From Gnetum montanum (taxonomy: Eukaryota > Streptophyta > Gnetopsida > Gnetales > Gnetaceae): DNA of 64,000 nucleotides. The notes under the pieces were generated by a model that ran no database searches, was not told where the DNA came from, and worked only from the letters and a program-made list of their open reading frames with translations. The position numbers and the translations under genes are program-made. How positions within the stretch are numbered: position 1 is the stretch's first letter; every line of letters begins with the position of its first letter. This document shows, piece by piece, positions 1 to 11,170 of the stretch. The stretch is from the NCBI GenBank assembly GCA_015680685.1, contig MNCI01002812.1, positions 662,830 to 726,829 on the forward strand, in the 5' to 3' direction.

Positions 1-957
1 ATTCTCCACACTTTTGATTCATCCATTCCAACATCTTATTGATCTTTGCCTCAGCTTCTTCTAACGATTGTTGTATTGGCAAAGATGATGTTTCCACCTT
101 GAGATTTGTTGATTTCTCCTTGTTATGATCATGGACCTTTGTTAAGTTAATATTTTGGTCCTGTTGATGTTTTTCAATATTTTCCCATCTAGCTAATTCT
201 CCCTCTTCTTTTGCTACCCACTGAATAAGCTCTTGGATTTGATGGGTTCATAGGTTGTATAGTTGACCTCGGGCATACGTTCCTAAGATCTCTCTTGTTT
301 CATTACGTAGCCCATCAGTGATATGGTACATTAGCCTTCCCTCAGAAAACCCATGGCCTGGATAGTTATTTAATAGTGCATAATATCTTTCTAAGGCCAT
401 GTCCAAGGGTTCATGTTGTACTTGTTTCCATCCTTGAATTTGTTTCCTCAAGGCTGACACTCTTGCGTAGGTTTGATATTTTTTGTTAAAGACCTCTACT
501 ATTGTTGACCAGTGTTGGATTGAATTTGGTTTTAACAATCTATACCATACTTTAGCTTGGTCAATGAGTGTCATAGGAAAGAGCTTAAGTTTTTGCCAAT
601 TGTTATCAATGTTATTCCATGTGTAGGCATCGTAGAAGGCTAGTAAATGTTGATGCGGGTCTAAGTCATAGCCTCCTGAAAATTTAGGAAAGTTGTTTAA
701 ATCGAGCCTGGGTAGTCGGCTCTATTTACGATGCCTACATGAGATTTGAATAGCCTCTTGTATTTGCATTAAGCTTGTAGTGGCCAGTGGGGGTTCATCG
801 TCATCGAGTAAGTTAGGCTTTCGTGTATTATGATGATGTTGTTTTTGTTCATGTTTATAGGAAACTCCCACTTCAGGTTATATACTCCAACCTTCATCGT
901 CATATAGTTCATTGGTTCTCCAATGAACTTCTTGACTAAGTGTGGCGTTATTATCAT
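1..957 (-). pseudogene. gag relic of Ty3/gypsy element A (runs off left edge)
   Basis: This is a capsid/nucleocapsid (Gag) region read on the minus strand, directly downstream of the LTR and PBS at 1086-2081. Open pieces lie at 769-957 and 248-574, joined by out-of-frame or stop-broken sequence. Around 650-725 the reading gives LPRLDLNNFPKFSGGYDLD. The 248-574 piece contains AKVWYRLL, FNKKYQTYARV, KQIQGWKQ and LDMALERYYALL, the conserved helical core of plant retrotransposon Gag (retrotrans_gag family). The same blocks recur in elements B (7381-7722) and F (27534-27773). Sequence down to position 1 is acidic and coiled-coil-like (KINKMLEWMNQ). The element continues beyond the window. Family assignment is firm; this copy cannot make Gag. 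Confidence 0.85.
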
Positions 958-1085
958 CTTGTAGGAGAGGCATTGTTGTGTGTGAATTTATGTGACTTTT
1001 TATAATTACTTCTTTTTAAGAGATATATTGTTAAGTTCTTTACAGTGACCTTGTATGATATAACTAATCTAGATAACTAGCACCA

Positions 1086-1103
1086 TCCCCGGCAACGACG
1101 CCA
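1086..1103 (-). other. primer binding site of element A (tRNA-Asp type)
   Basis: Minus strand reads TGGCGTCGTTGCCGGGGA, one nucleotide after the LTR's terminal CA. It matches the complement of the 3' end of plant tRNA-Asp (TGGCGCCGTTGCCGGGGA) at 17 of 18 positions; the change is C6 to T. tRNA-Asp priming is known for Athila and Tat type gypsy elements. It fixes the element orientation (internal region to the left). Confidence 0.85.
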
Positions 1104-1104
1104 A

Positions 1105-2081
1105 TGATGAGTGACGAGGTACCCCTACACTCAGCCATACGAAACGAGTGTCGCACTCCACAGATGGACTAGTTGTGGCACCTAGATAGTTAGCCTTAGG
1201 TCATAGTTCGCTGTCTTTTCACCTAGACTAGTATTGCATATGTCACGTATGGTTGAGTCTAGATGAGGTGTATGATGTTTTTCCTAATTCTAACGCTACT
1301 CCTGAAGGCAGTGGAAAATAATACTAATTAAGCTAATCTAAGAGGAAAAGGGTAAGAGAATCTAATCTAGCCTAAGTGCGACGAGCAACTGATTCCTTGA
1401 TCAACTGTACACATCTTGGACTTCGTGCATGACTACCACTGGGACTACTAAGCGTAGATCCTAGGTACGCCACTGGGATTACCAAGCGCAGATCCCAAAT
1501 ACACCATTGGGTTACCAAGCGTAGATCCTAGATACGCCACTGGGCTACCAAGTAGTCACACTTAAATGCTTGTAATCAAGTCATACTCGTTCGGCTTCTA
1601 GGAGTTTAAGGGTGAGAGACTAATCATGATGAGCAATCGATTCCTTGACTAGCCGTACACATCCGTAGATGCTCGTAATCAAGTCGTACTCACACTGTAC
1701 TATGAAAGCAATAAATAACATTAAATAAATAAAAAATAAATAAATAACAAAGTGAATGCTGCAATGATGAAGTAATCTTGATCTTTATTATCGGTCATGT
1801 TCGTGTCCAAGTACGGCACACTCGAATAAAGACACTGCACAATTACAGTCACCACACTGCGGGTAGACACGAAAAAAAAAATCTAACTCTAGAGGGATCA
1901 AAATGCCAGAGCTTCACTACTCTAAAACTAGGATTCCAAACAAGGGAGAGTTATGTCTTATTTATAGATATGGTGGCAGACTGTGATATCGCGTATGCGA
2001 TATCATAGGGAAGACGCGATATCGCATACGCGATATCGCAGGGGATGTGATATCACGACCTATGCGAATTGCGTCTCATCA
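1105..2081 (-). repeat. LTR of element A
   Basis: A 977-bp LTR read on the minus strand. On the plus strand it starts TGATGAGTGACGAGG, next to the PBS, and ends CTCATCA, giving TGATG...CATCA termini. The TATA box is at about 1957-1966 (minus CTATAAATAAG), with a palindromic array upstream of it at 1984-2058. The U5 end (plus 1105-1140) is shared with the LTRs at 9044, 25506 and 29094. Because the PBS follows it, this is a 5' LTR. The sequence after 2081 is not purine-rich, so it is unlikely to be the 3' LTR of element B. It more likely interrupts B's 3' tail. Confidence 0.8.
1984..2058. promoter_or_regulatory. U3 array of GATATC-centred palindromes (LTR A)
   Basis: Starting about 20 bp upstream of the TATA box are repeated GCGATATCGC-type palindromes. 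1985-2004 (GATATCGCGTATGCGATATC) is the exact reverse complement of 2018-2037, and each is itself nearly palindromic. A further GTGATATCAC sits at about 2046-2055. Equivalent arrays occur at the same place in LTRs B (about 9783-9842), F1 (25512-25606) and F2 (29829-29890). Position and conservation suggest a transcription-factor binding array; no factor is identified. Confidence 0.65.
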
Positions 2082-2640
2082 CCATGCAAAGACATATTTT
2101 TATTTTTATTTGCTTAGCTTCCTATTGATGGAGCAATTTCGAAATGGTAAAAAGAATCAAGAAGAAAAACATCCAAGCATCCAAGAGGATAACTAGCACA
2201 AATGCATCAAATCCCTTTGAAGTCATACCCTTTTTAGTCCTTGAGTCCTTCCTTAGTTTGAGAAATGCCTAGTCATAAATTTATTAAAAGTTTTATTATT
2301 AAAGAAGGAGACTGTATAGTTCCAAGGTAAGAGAGACCATAGAAATTTATGGATGTATGGGTGATGTGGATTCATTTCCTGTTATATTAGAAGAACCATA
2401 CCTTAGTATCAACATTATAACTAGAAGGTAAAAAACCAAACATTAGCAAGCAATAGAATACAATTCATTCCACCATCATGAACACTTATTTGGTGATGAA
2501 TTTAATAAACAAATAAAAACAACAAACAACAAGAGAAATGAGAATAGAACATCACACAAAGAAATTAAAAAGTATAAATGATGGTGCAAACAAAAAAAGA
2601 AAAGTTAAAGAAATTTGTAAAACAAAAATGTGTAAAAAAA
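2082..2640 (-). other. 3' noncoding tail of element B
   Basis: No coding potential. The tract is homologous to 46900-47640 in element D and, on the plus strand, to 11460-11950 in element C. Shared features include a long A-rich stretch after integrase, a block around 2190-2240 about CCTTTGAAGTCATACCC, and a block around 2320-2390 containing GTGATGTGGATTCA. It is a conserved post-integrase region of this clade. It ends where LTR A begins. Confidence 0.65.
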
Positions 2641-2649
2641 AACTTAAAA

Positions 2650-4107
2650 AGGGACTGAGGGCCTCAAATGATTAGTAGAGGTGGCCATCTCCCCCATGAC
2701 TAAGTTGGAAGGAGGAGATCCAAAATAGAGAGTGTGGTTGTCCTTTTGTAGAGGTATGATGTGCACCAGCCGTTCTAATTTCATGGAAGGGTTTGGTCTG
2801 TTACACATTGACTAATAGTCTTTTATCAAGGCTCTTAGGTTTGTATATGGTCATGGACCCTAAAGGAAAGGTTGCATATCCCATAGTGTTTGAATTTTGT
2901 GCATTGTGGCACATGTGTGGGATTTCAGTATAGAACCTTATCTCCTAGTTGGTACTTAATCTTCCGAATTTTCAAGTCATGACATCGCTTATTATATGCC
3001 TTGTGTAACTTATTTGATGACACCGTAGCCAATCGATTTTTGTCTAGCATGCTTAAAGTTGCCAACCTTTTCTTTTTGTGCTAGATCAAGATCGAGGTGG
3101 AGGTCACAAGCTGTTGATAGTGTACGGATCTCAGTTTGAATCGGGAGCTTTGGAAGTTTTCTGTACACTAACTCATAGGGAGAGTAGGTTATAGGGAGTT
3201 TCCAGGTGGAGTGGTATGCCCAAAGAGCATCGTTCAGTTTAGTGCTCCAATCTCTCCCATGTTTGCTAATTGTTCTAGTCAATATCTTAATGATCTCCCT
3301 ATTGGTGACCTCAACTTGTCCGTTAGCTTAGGGGTGATAAGGCGTAGTTAGTTTATGTTAAACCCCTAAGCACTACATTAGCTTTCAAAAAGCTACACTT
3401 GTGAAGTGAGTTCCATTATCCAAAATAAGTGTACGTGGCACACCAAACCTATTTACAATTTGTTGTTACACAAATCGTGCAGCTGTGGATGATGTGCAGT
3501 CCTTAATAGCAGCTGCTTTAGCCCGTTTTGTCAGATAATCGATGCCAACAATAATTTAAGCTTTTTCATTGGTCATTGGTGTAATGGGCCCCATAAAGTC
3601 AATTCCTCAAATGTCAAAGGGTTCTAAGGGTTGAATCCATTGTTGTGGATCCTCCATTCTAGTAGTCATTCCCCCATCACATTGACAGTGCGCACAAGAT
3701 CGGACAAATTGATGGGCATCCTGAAATAATGTTGGCCAGTAATATCCTATAAGCAAGATTTTAATACCCATTTGTCTTCCTGCATAGTGACCCCCACAAG
3801 GGCCCTCATGAGCATCTTTGAGAACTCTCAGTTGGTCTACTTTAGGTACACACCATCGAACCAAGCCATGAAGATACACTTTGTAGAGTTGTCCATTGAT
3901 CTCCATGAAGTACTTGGCTCTATGAAGAAATTGTTGTTTCTTCCTATAGTCCAGCTCTTGTAGTGTTTGTTGAGTAAGTAGATAGGTAAGAATACCACTA
4001 TACCAATTTTTTTCCATGGGTTGGTTATTCACTACATTGGAAAAGAGGGCTTCATTAGGAAAGTGATTTGACATTACATATTCATCCTCTTTGCTATCCC
4101 AGCGCAC
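2650..4107 (-). pseudogene. integrase relic, element B
   Basis: Integrase joins element cDNA to the host chromosome. Open pieces are 3607-4107 and 3010-3282. The N-terminal zinc domain is readable at 3700-3850 (HEGPCGGHYAGRQ ... YYWPTLFQDAH ... CAHCQ), an HHCC pattern. The catalytic core follows in broken frames: GIDFMGPITP (first Asp) near 3570-3600, LDNGTHF (second Asp) near 3420, and GQVEVTNREI (Glu) near 3300. Then comes ALWAYHSTWKLPITYSPYELVY in 3010-3282, typical of plant gypsy integrase. The C-terminal part continues to about 2650 with LGDKVLY. Stops and frameshifts make it inactive. It is close to the integrase of element C on the opposite strand. Confidence 0.9.
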
Positions 4108-4109
4108 CG

Positions 4110-4457
4110 AGATAAATGATCTGCAACTATGTTCTCGGCGTCTTTTTGGTCAACCATTGTTAGATCGAACTCCTGTAGGATTACCAACCATCATATAATA
4201 CGAGGGCTAATCGTTGGCTTGTTCATAAGAAACCTAATTGCACTATGATCCATGTGAATAAAGACTTTGTAACCTAACACATAGTGCCTAAACTTATCTA
4301 GTGCAAACACTACAACCATTAGTTCTTTCTCTGTAGTTGTGTAGTTAAGTTGTGCACCGAAAATACTTCGACTTGCATAGTGGATGTAGTAAGGATGTTT
4401 TTGGTCATCTAACTGTGTAAGTATAGCTCCTAAGGCATAATTGGATGCATCAGTCAT
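4110..4457 (-). pseudogene. RNase H relic, element B
   Basis: This domain removes the RNA strand during reverse transcription. The 88-residue open piece at 4191-4457 shows three of the acidic catalytic positions: TDASNYALGA (Asp), TTTEKELMVVVFAL (Glu) and HMDHSAIRFLM (Asp). It continues in another frame as LVILQEFDLTMVDQKDAEN and ADHLSR, which is the usual RNase H end before integrase. It sits between RT and integrase as expected. Confidence 0.88.
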
Positions 4458-4487
4458 GATATGGAATGGTCAAGACCAGTCAGGAAC

Positions 4488-5340
4488 TTATAGAATGGGA
4501 GTTTCCACCAGCTTTTGTTTTATATTTTGGAATGCATGTTTGCATTTCCTGGTCCACTCAAAAGTTACATCCTTCTTGGTCAGCTCTACCAATGGTTTGG
4601 CAATCTTGGAGAAGTTATCAGTGAATATCCTATAATATCTAGTGTGTCCAAGGAATGACTGAATATCTTTAACAGTTTCTGGTTGATGGGTGATTCCTTG
4701 GATGACCCTAACTTTATCTAGGTCTACCTCTATTCTTGCATGTGAAAACTTATGCCTGAGTACTATGCCCTCTTGGAATATCAAATGGCTTTTTTACCAG
4801 TTGAGCCTTAGATTGGTTTCTACACATATTTTTAGTACTTGCTCCAATCAGTCCAAGGCTTGGTCAAAAATTATTCCGTATGTGGAGAAGTCGTTCATAA
4901 AGACTTCTACTCCATTTCCTATCTACTGTTGGAATATGCTTAGAACTAGGCATTGAAACGTGGCATGGGCATTACATAAGTCAAATGACATTTGTTTATA
5001 TGCAAATGTTCCCCAAGGGCTAGTGAATGTTGTCTTGGCTTGATCTTATGGGGCTATCCGTATTTGGTTGTACCTACTATAGCCATCTAGAAAACTGTAG
5101 TAACGATGCCTTGCTATGGTGTCGAAGACTTGGTTAATGAATGGCAATGGAAAATGATCCTTAAATGTTTCCATGTTCAACGGCCTAAAATCTATACACA
5201 CCCTCCATTTACCTCCCTTCTTAGGCATGATTACTATAGGGCTAACCCATTCGCTATTAGCAATGGGATATATGAACCCAGCCTTAAGAAGCTATTCTAA
5301 TTTCTCTTTTACTACTTACTTCAGTTTTGGGTTCAATCGC
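4488..5340 (-). pseudogene. reverse transcriptase relic, element B
   Basis: RT copies the element RNA into DNA. Conserved blocks appear in order on the minus strand: EWVSPIVIMPKKGGKWRVCI and DFRPLN (5046-5228 and just upstream), HFPLPFINQVFD, YSFLDGYSRYNQI, KTTFTSPWGTFAYKQMSFDL near 5000, and the active-site block VEVFMNDFSTYG near 4880-4920. In that block the first Asp of the usual FMDDF is Asn, so this copy is catalytically dead as well as frameshifted. The thumb/connection follows in 4488-4784 (DIQSFLGHTRYYRIFTDNFS). The family is certain. Confidence 0.92.
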
Positions 5341-5461
5341 CTCTGCAGATGTTTTCAAGGTTTCATGGAGGGGTCAATGTAAATCCTATTCTAACATATC
5401 CTAGGATTTATTCTAGTTATTTTGGGATATGACTAGGCAAAGGCTTTTGACCATTTGTTTA

Positions 5462-6507
5462 TTACTTCCAACAGCCTTCCTTTTTTTTTCTGGAAGCAAG
5501 TTTTGCGTTAATGATCACCGATTTTCCATTTTCAAGGGTCATATATTCTAAACCAATGGGCAATGGTTTCAAGCCTAGGGGCTCTTGTTTAAAATTTTTA
5601 GGAATTTTCAACTTCCCCCAATTGATGTTTTCCAGCTTAAGATTTGGAAGTTGGCAGTGGACTTGCTCTAGTGCATCTATGCTTTTGATATATGTGCAAG
5701 TTATTCCCTTAGTTAGTTCCATGCACATGAGTGAGTTTCTCTCTTGATCAGCTATCAGCCACTAGGTGTCTTCTTATTGTGTGGCTACTGCATATAGGCA
5801 CTTTTGTATATTAATATCTTGTGCACATTGGTTGCATGCAGGTAATGCTAAACTTTGCACAACCTATGATCTCTGCACGCAATTACACCCTCTGTCACTG
5901 TATGCGATGCATGGAACCTTCTTCATCTTAATCTTTCCAAAAGTATTTTCCTTGGATATTTCTAGGAAAAGATCATGGATTCCTAGGCATGCATCTATAG
6001 TACTTAGCCAAGTTCTTTCCATTATAATTGGGAAGTCCCCTTTACTATTATTTACTTGGATCACTAGGAATTGGTTGGGTACGAGCACCCACACACAGTG
6101 GCGACGATGTTCTCAACTAATCCGAAGGGAATAGTGATGGACTGGTTGGCCAGCTCTAAGAAAATATTGTTCTTTTTCAATGGAGGTAGGTTCCAAGCCT
6201 TGTACATTTCTTACGATATTAAGTTAGCTCCGGAACCTGAATCCAGAAGAGCTTTACATGGGTCATTCCCAACAATTTGGAGATAGATTAGGGGACTTCT
6301 AGGGTTAGAGAATTTCTTGGGAAGGTGGCCTACCTTTATCCAATCAATAATGGTATGTGTTAACATAATTGTATGCATTGAGTTTGGTGTTTGGTTTGAA
6401 GGGAGCTCTGAAGCTTTATTTGATGGGGAGGCATTCAGAGGTTCAACCGCTTGTGGTTGCAAGGGCTTTGTTGGATTGTTGGATCTGAAAAAAGGTCTTT
6501 TCTTCAT
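5462..6507 (-). pseudogene. aspartic protease and protease-RT linker, element B
   Basis: The protease would cut the Gag-Pol polyprotein. In 6211-6507 the minus-strand reading ends KALLDSGSGANLIS, the DSG active-site turn of retropepsins, preceded by SPLIYLQIVGNDP. A second frame at 5864-6094 contains GDFPIIMERTWLSTIDACLG, matching the late protease block that normally reads like VILGRPWL. 5462-5728 is the poorly conserved linker to RT (KLENINWGKLKIPKNFKQEP). The upstream half is proline-rich (LQPQAVEPL). Frames are broken between pieces. Confidence 0.82.
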
Positions 6508-8899
6508 ACGATTGTCAAACCTAGCAGTGGGTTAAGGATTTATGGCCCTTGTGGCATTGCGTTGCTGTGGTTGAGCAGGGAGTTCCCTTTACATTGCTGG
6601 AGCAGGTGGTAATGGAGCCATTGGCGTGAGAGCTGCAGGTGGATTTGGAGGGTGGTATGTTTATGGGTTATCTCCCTTGGGAGAAGGAGTCATAAAGTAT
6701 TCATGGGCTTGGTAGTGATGTTGTGGTATACCATGACCAACAGAGTCATGTGGAGAGATGGGGTGTTGCACGTTATAGCCATATGGATCAGGTTGCCGGT
6801 ATGGGTATTGTTGCCTTGGTGGTGGCATCCCCCATGACTATGGGTATTGCCACTATTGATGTTGCTCAATGGGTTGTGGTGGAGTTCCACTTGGATAATA
6901 TGTTGAAGGTTGGTGGAACTACCTTGGGTTACCTTGGGGATAAGGTAACCTTTGGGGTGTTTGTTGTTTGTTTAGTCATGGGTTGAGTGCATACATCCCA
7001 AACTCTTGTAGATGTGAGATTACTGGATAGCATCCCTTAGTATGGTCATATTGGCATATCTCACATCCACTATCATTGTCTATGTCTAAATCCATAACCT
7101 CTTCTGCGAAGGCTATCTTACCCTTATCCTTGTTATGTGCATTTTCCACTTCTCTTTTTTTCTTTTTGTTGTGGACACTACCTCACTCCTTAGACTCCTC
7201 TACAATTTTCAGAACAGTTTCAAACCTACTATCCAGGGAGTCCCACATTTGGTCTACCTTTGTTGATACCTCTGATGTTAACTTCTGAAGAGGTAAAGTT
7301 TTCCTATTCACCATCTCTTCAAATGGCAACTCTACCTCCTCCTTACAAAATCTCACTCATTTCCTTTAGAGGAAAGGATCCTAGTTGTATTCTTCCACAC
7401 TTTCTTTCTTCCATAGCTCACCTTCTTCCTTGGTAACTTGCTCTAGTAGTCTATGGATGTGATGAGACCTAAGCTCTAATAACCTTCCTTGGGCATATGT
7501 CCCAAGGATTCTTCTTGTTTCATGCCTAAGTTCATCCGCAAGATGGTGTAGTTGATCCCTTTGCAAATAACCATGGCTAGGACAATGATGTAACAATGCA
7601 TAATAGTGGCTCATGGCAACATCCAAGGGTTCATCATTTCCTTGATTCCATCCTTGGATTTGCTTTTGTAGGTTAGACACTCTCGAGTATGTTTGGTATT
7701 TATCATTAAATAGTTCTAACATTGTACTCCACCTCCTAATGGATTTCGATAGGATCGGTTCTAGTTTCAGCTTCCTTTACTAATGTCCTTGGAAACAACT
7801 TTAGTTTTTTCCATTTATTTTCTATGTTTTGCAAGGCACATGCATCATGGAATGCTTGCAAATGATTTTTAGAATCAGTGTTGTATCCCCCTTCAAATCG
7901 TGGGATATTGTTCATGTCTAACCTCTTGATCCTACTATCCTTTTGGTGCCTTGTTGGGATTCTAACGGCCTCCATTATATCTAACATGCTTGTTGTTGCG
8001 AGTAGGGGTTCTTCATGATTGTCTCGTTCATAGCATCTATTGTGTCTACACAGTTTCCTACTTTCCCTTCTTCTATGCCTTGATTCTCTAGAGTACCCTC
8101 ATCCTCGTTCTCAACTATCTCATCGATGACTCTCATTTTGTTTTCCCTTATCCTCACATTTGGTTTCTTTATGATTGCGTCTTGACACAGAAGGAGAGGA
8201 TGAAGGTGATGATGAAGGTGAAGAAGGAGGAGAACCATCACCATGATGATGTGTTCTACCTTCTCTTCAGTGGTGTTGGCCTCGATCATGATCATGATCA
8301 AAGCATCTACCCTTATCTTGTGTTTGTGTTCCTTGGTTGAATACTTTGTGTTCATGGGTACCAAAACCAGGGTTGTGAATCGTGGAGTGGAGGTTCTAAT
8401 GAATCACCTCTTGAAAAATGTCTAGAGGAGGAACATCGTTTCATGGGAAACCTGTTGGTATAGGTTCACCATCCTCAATTTCGCTCAAAACGTGTGGAGC
8501 GTTATGGGGCCATTTATCCTTCAAAGATGTATGATATCTATCCTGTCGCAAGTCCCTTTGACATTGTGCTTCTGTGGGATGATAGTCCTTTATGTCATGA
8601 TTGCATGAAACATACTCTACATATAAAAGTAGCATGCTAGTTTGTGCGAGAGCACAGAGAAGCATGTTGGGGACTGATCGATCTAGGGGCAACACTATGT
8701 TACCCTCCAAGTCTCTCCAACGCAGTTGTTCATCTTGGTGGAGGATAAAGGTGAAATTAGGTACATACTCATCAGGATGAGTATATACCACACGGAATTT
8801 TTGAGGAATTGATGAATCTTGGTTATGTGTATTATGCCACCAACTACCTATTGTATTAGTCCTAGGCGGTGAGGTGCTCTTATGAGAAGAAGAAGACAT
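6508..8899 (-). pseudogene. gag relic, element B
   Basis: Structural Gag protein. I place the start at 8899 (MSSSSHKS), because the homologous gag in element F starts at the same sequence (26469). The N-terminal part runs to 8441. A His/Arg/Asp-rich low-complexity stretch lies around 7990-8440. The capsid core is at 7736-7987 (LDMNNIPRFEGGYNTDSKNHLQAFHDA) and 7381-7722 (FNDKYQTYSRVSNLQKQIQGW). A zinc knuckle at 7030-7065 reads CEICQYDHTKGC, spaced C-x2-C-x3-H-x3-C, one residue tighter at two places than the usual retroviral CCHC. A Pro/Gln/His-rich tail follows to about 6508. Frameshifts separate the pieces. Confidence 0.88.
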
Positions 8900-9024
8900 T
8901 TTGTTTAGTTCAGTGTGCAAGGTACTATTGTTTTATCTTTCTTTGGTTAACCCTACGGGTTTTTTCTAATACTCCAATGATATGAGTGATTTCCTATGTT
9001 CTATGTAGCGCACAAACAACTAAG

Positions 9025-9042
9025 TCCCCAGAAACGGCACCA
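9025..9042 (-). other. primer binding site of element B
   Basis: Minus strand TGGTGCCGTTTCTGGGGA, one nucleotide inside the LTR end. It differs from the tRNA-Asp complement at three positions (C4T, G11T, C13T). C4T and G11T are shared with the F1 PBS (26349-26366), so they look inherited in this subfamily. Confidence 0.75.
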
Positions 9043-9043
9043 A

Positions 9044-9847
9044 TGATGAGTGGCGAGGTACCCCTACACTCAACCATATGAATACGAGCGTAGCACACAT
9101 GATCTGGTTGAACTCCAAGGACTAAGTGCTTACATGCCTTAATGGAACATTGAGGGTTAATCAATTTTTGTCTTCCCAAACTTACTTGTATTGTCACGGT
9201 TGTATGGTTAAGTAAGCTTGAGGTACATGATTTTTATAGGTTTTGGGTTTTTATGTTTTCTGCTAATAGAGTAAGGGGAGAGAAAACTAAGTGGCTAACT
9301 TACCTTAACTATTCATTAACTAATTCTAATTATTCCTAACACCAGTATCCATTCCCACTTGCCACACACATCTTGAACCAGTGTAACACTGCCGGGATTA
9401 CCAAACGCTAATCGTTACTGGGTTAGCAAGCGCTACACACATGCTTGAAGCGATCGTACTAAGTGCATTTAACTAAGGGAGTTAAGGATTGAAAGAGATA
9501 TTAATTAAATAATAAAGAATGAAAAAAAATTTAATTACTAATTAGCTTAATCTGTATGGTACAAGGTTTATCATAAAGTTCATATTTATTGCCATTCACA
9601 AAATTGTGCTTAGGTACAAAATGCTCGAATAAAGATCCGTTCACTCTATGACTCCTACCGCGGGCACACAGAAATAATTCTAACTTTGGAATAAAAAAAT
9701 TGTAAGAGTTTGGATAAGGGTCTAATCTCTAACTGTCAGAACCAAGGATGTCGCCTCTTATTTATAGAAGATGAGGCACGACGTGATATCATGTATGCGA
9801 TATCATGTGGCGGCTAAAATATCACAGGTGTGATATCGTGGTTCATT
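9044..9847 (-). repeat. 5' LTR of element B, U3 end truncated
   Basis: Minus-oriented LTR beginning on the plus strand with TGATGAGTGGCGAGG and homologous throughout to LTRs A, F1 and F2. The TATA box is at about 9756-9766 (plus CTTATTTATAG). GATATC palindromes lie at about 9783-9842. Comparison with F2 shows the last ~20-45 bp, including the TG terminus, are missing. The sequence then passes directly into plus-strand pol of element C at about 9850-9858. Confidence 0.8.
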
Positions 9848-9857
9848 AAAGAGAAAT

Positions 9858-11170
9858 AAATGACCAAGTGCCCATTGAACTAAAATGGTATGATGACATC
9901 CTCACTTACCTTCTCACTCAAAAGATTCCATAAGATCTAGACTTCAGAAAGAAATACAAATTTCTTCATTAGGAAATGTACTTCATGGAAATCAATGGAC
10001 ACCTTTAAAAGGTGTGCATTGATGGCCTGGTTCATTGGTGTGTCCTTGATGTTGATCAAGTACATGTTCTATAAGATGCTCATGAAAGTACTTATAGATA
10101 CCACTATGCAGGGAGATGCACAACCATAAAAATCCTGATGTTAGAATATTGTTGGCCTACAATCTTCAGGGATGCCTACCAATTTGTTTGATCTTGTGAA
10201 AACTTTCAAAGAGATGGTGGGATGACCGCATGAGAGGAGGGTCCTCAATAGTGGATTCAGCCACTGGAAGCCCTTTGACATATGGGAGATTGACTTCATG
10301 GATTCCATCACACACATGTCTAATGAAAAGGTATATATCATTGTAGTAGTTAACTACTGCACCAAATGGGCAAAAGCAGTAGCCGTCAATGATTGTACAT
10401 CATCCACTACTACTAGATTTGTACAACAAAATGTTGTCAATAGGTTTAGTGTGCCACATGTACTAATTTATGACAATGGAACTCATTTTACAAGTGCCAC
10501 CTTTCAAAAACTCATGCAACACTTAGGGGTCAAACATAAATTAACAACACCTCATCATCCCCAAGCCAACGGTCAAGTAGAGGTAACCAATAGGGAGACT
10601 ACAAAGATCCTAATAAGGACCATAAGCAAGTATAGGAGAGATTGAAGAAAAAAAAAATGGATAATGCCCTATGGGCCTACTTCTCAACATGAAAACCTCC
10701 TATTGGCTACTCTCCATATGAGTTAGTGTACAGAAAAATTCCAATGCTCTTGATCCAATCTGAGCTTCGTATACTTTGAACAACCTATGAACTAAATCTT
10801 GACCTAAGCCTAGCACAAAGAGAAAGATTGATCAACCTTAACATGCTATATGAAAATTGATTGGTAGCCATATCTTTGAATGAAGTGCACAAGGCATTTA
10901 ACAAGCAATAATATGACCTAGGAATATGAAAAGTAAAATCCTAATTAAGAGATAAGGTTCTCTATTGGAATCCCACACATATACCACAGAAAACCAAGTT
11001 TCAAACATTATGGGAGAGATCTTATATAATTACTAAACCCTTTCCATCTGGGGCCATGACCATATACAAACCTGAGAGTCCAAAGAAAATGCAGTTGGTC
11101 AGCATCCAACAAGTAAAGCTTTTTCATGAGCCCAAGCAAGCTAGTGCAACAAATACCTCAACGGATGGAT
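9858..11170 (+). pseudogene. RNase H end and integrase relic, element C
   Basis: Plus-strand pol fragment homologous to B's minus-strand integrase. It enters at about 9858 in the spacer between RNase H and integrase (DDILTYLLTQ). The zinc domain region reads YFMEINGHL ... YHYAGR ... EYCWPTIFRDAYQF. The core is open at 10298-10645, with EIDFMDS just upstream (first Asp), IYDNGTHF (second Asp) and ANGQVEVTNRE (Glu). The C-terminal part continues to about 11170 in broken frames (YSPYELVYRKIP, DKVLYWNPTHIPQ, KLFHEPKQA). Several stops are TAG or TGA at former Gln or Arg codons. The 5' part of the element is absent where it meets LTR B. Confidence 0.88.

Larger units (their letters stand above)
2082..9847 (-). 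mobile_element. Ty3/gypsy element B (5' LTR to 3' tail; 3' LTR not seen)
   Basis: Read on the minus strand the order is LTR (9847-9044), PBS (9042-9025), gag (8899-6508), protease, RT, RNase H, integrase, then a 3' noncoding tail. Protease-RT-RNase H-integrase is the Ty3/gypsy (Metaviridae) order. A tRNA-Asp-like PBS plus a long 3' region is typical of the Athila/Tat branch. The coding region is broken by many frameshifts and stops. No 3' LTR is visible; LTR A at 1105-2081 cuts the tail. The U3 start of the 5' LTR is missing, where B abuts element C. Confidence 0.85.

Noticed and set aside
2082-2086. CCATG after LTR A as a confirmed target-site duplication
   Set aside because: The other end of element A lies outside the window, so the duplication cannot be verified.
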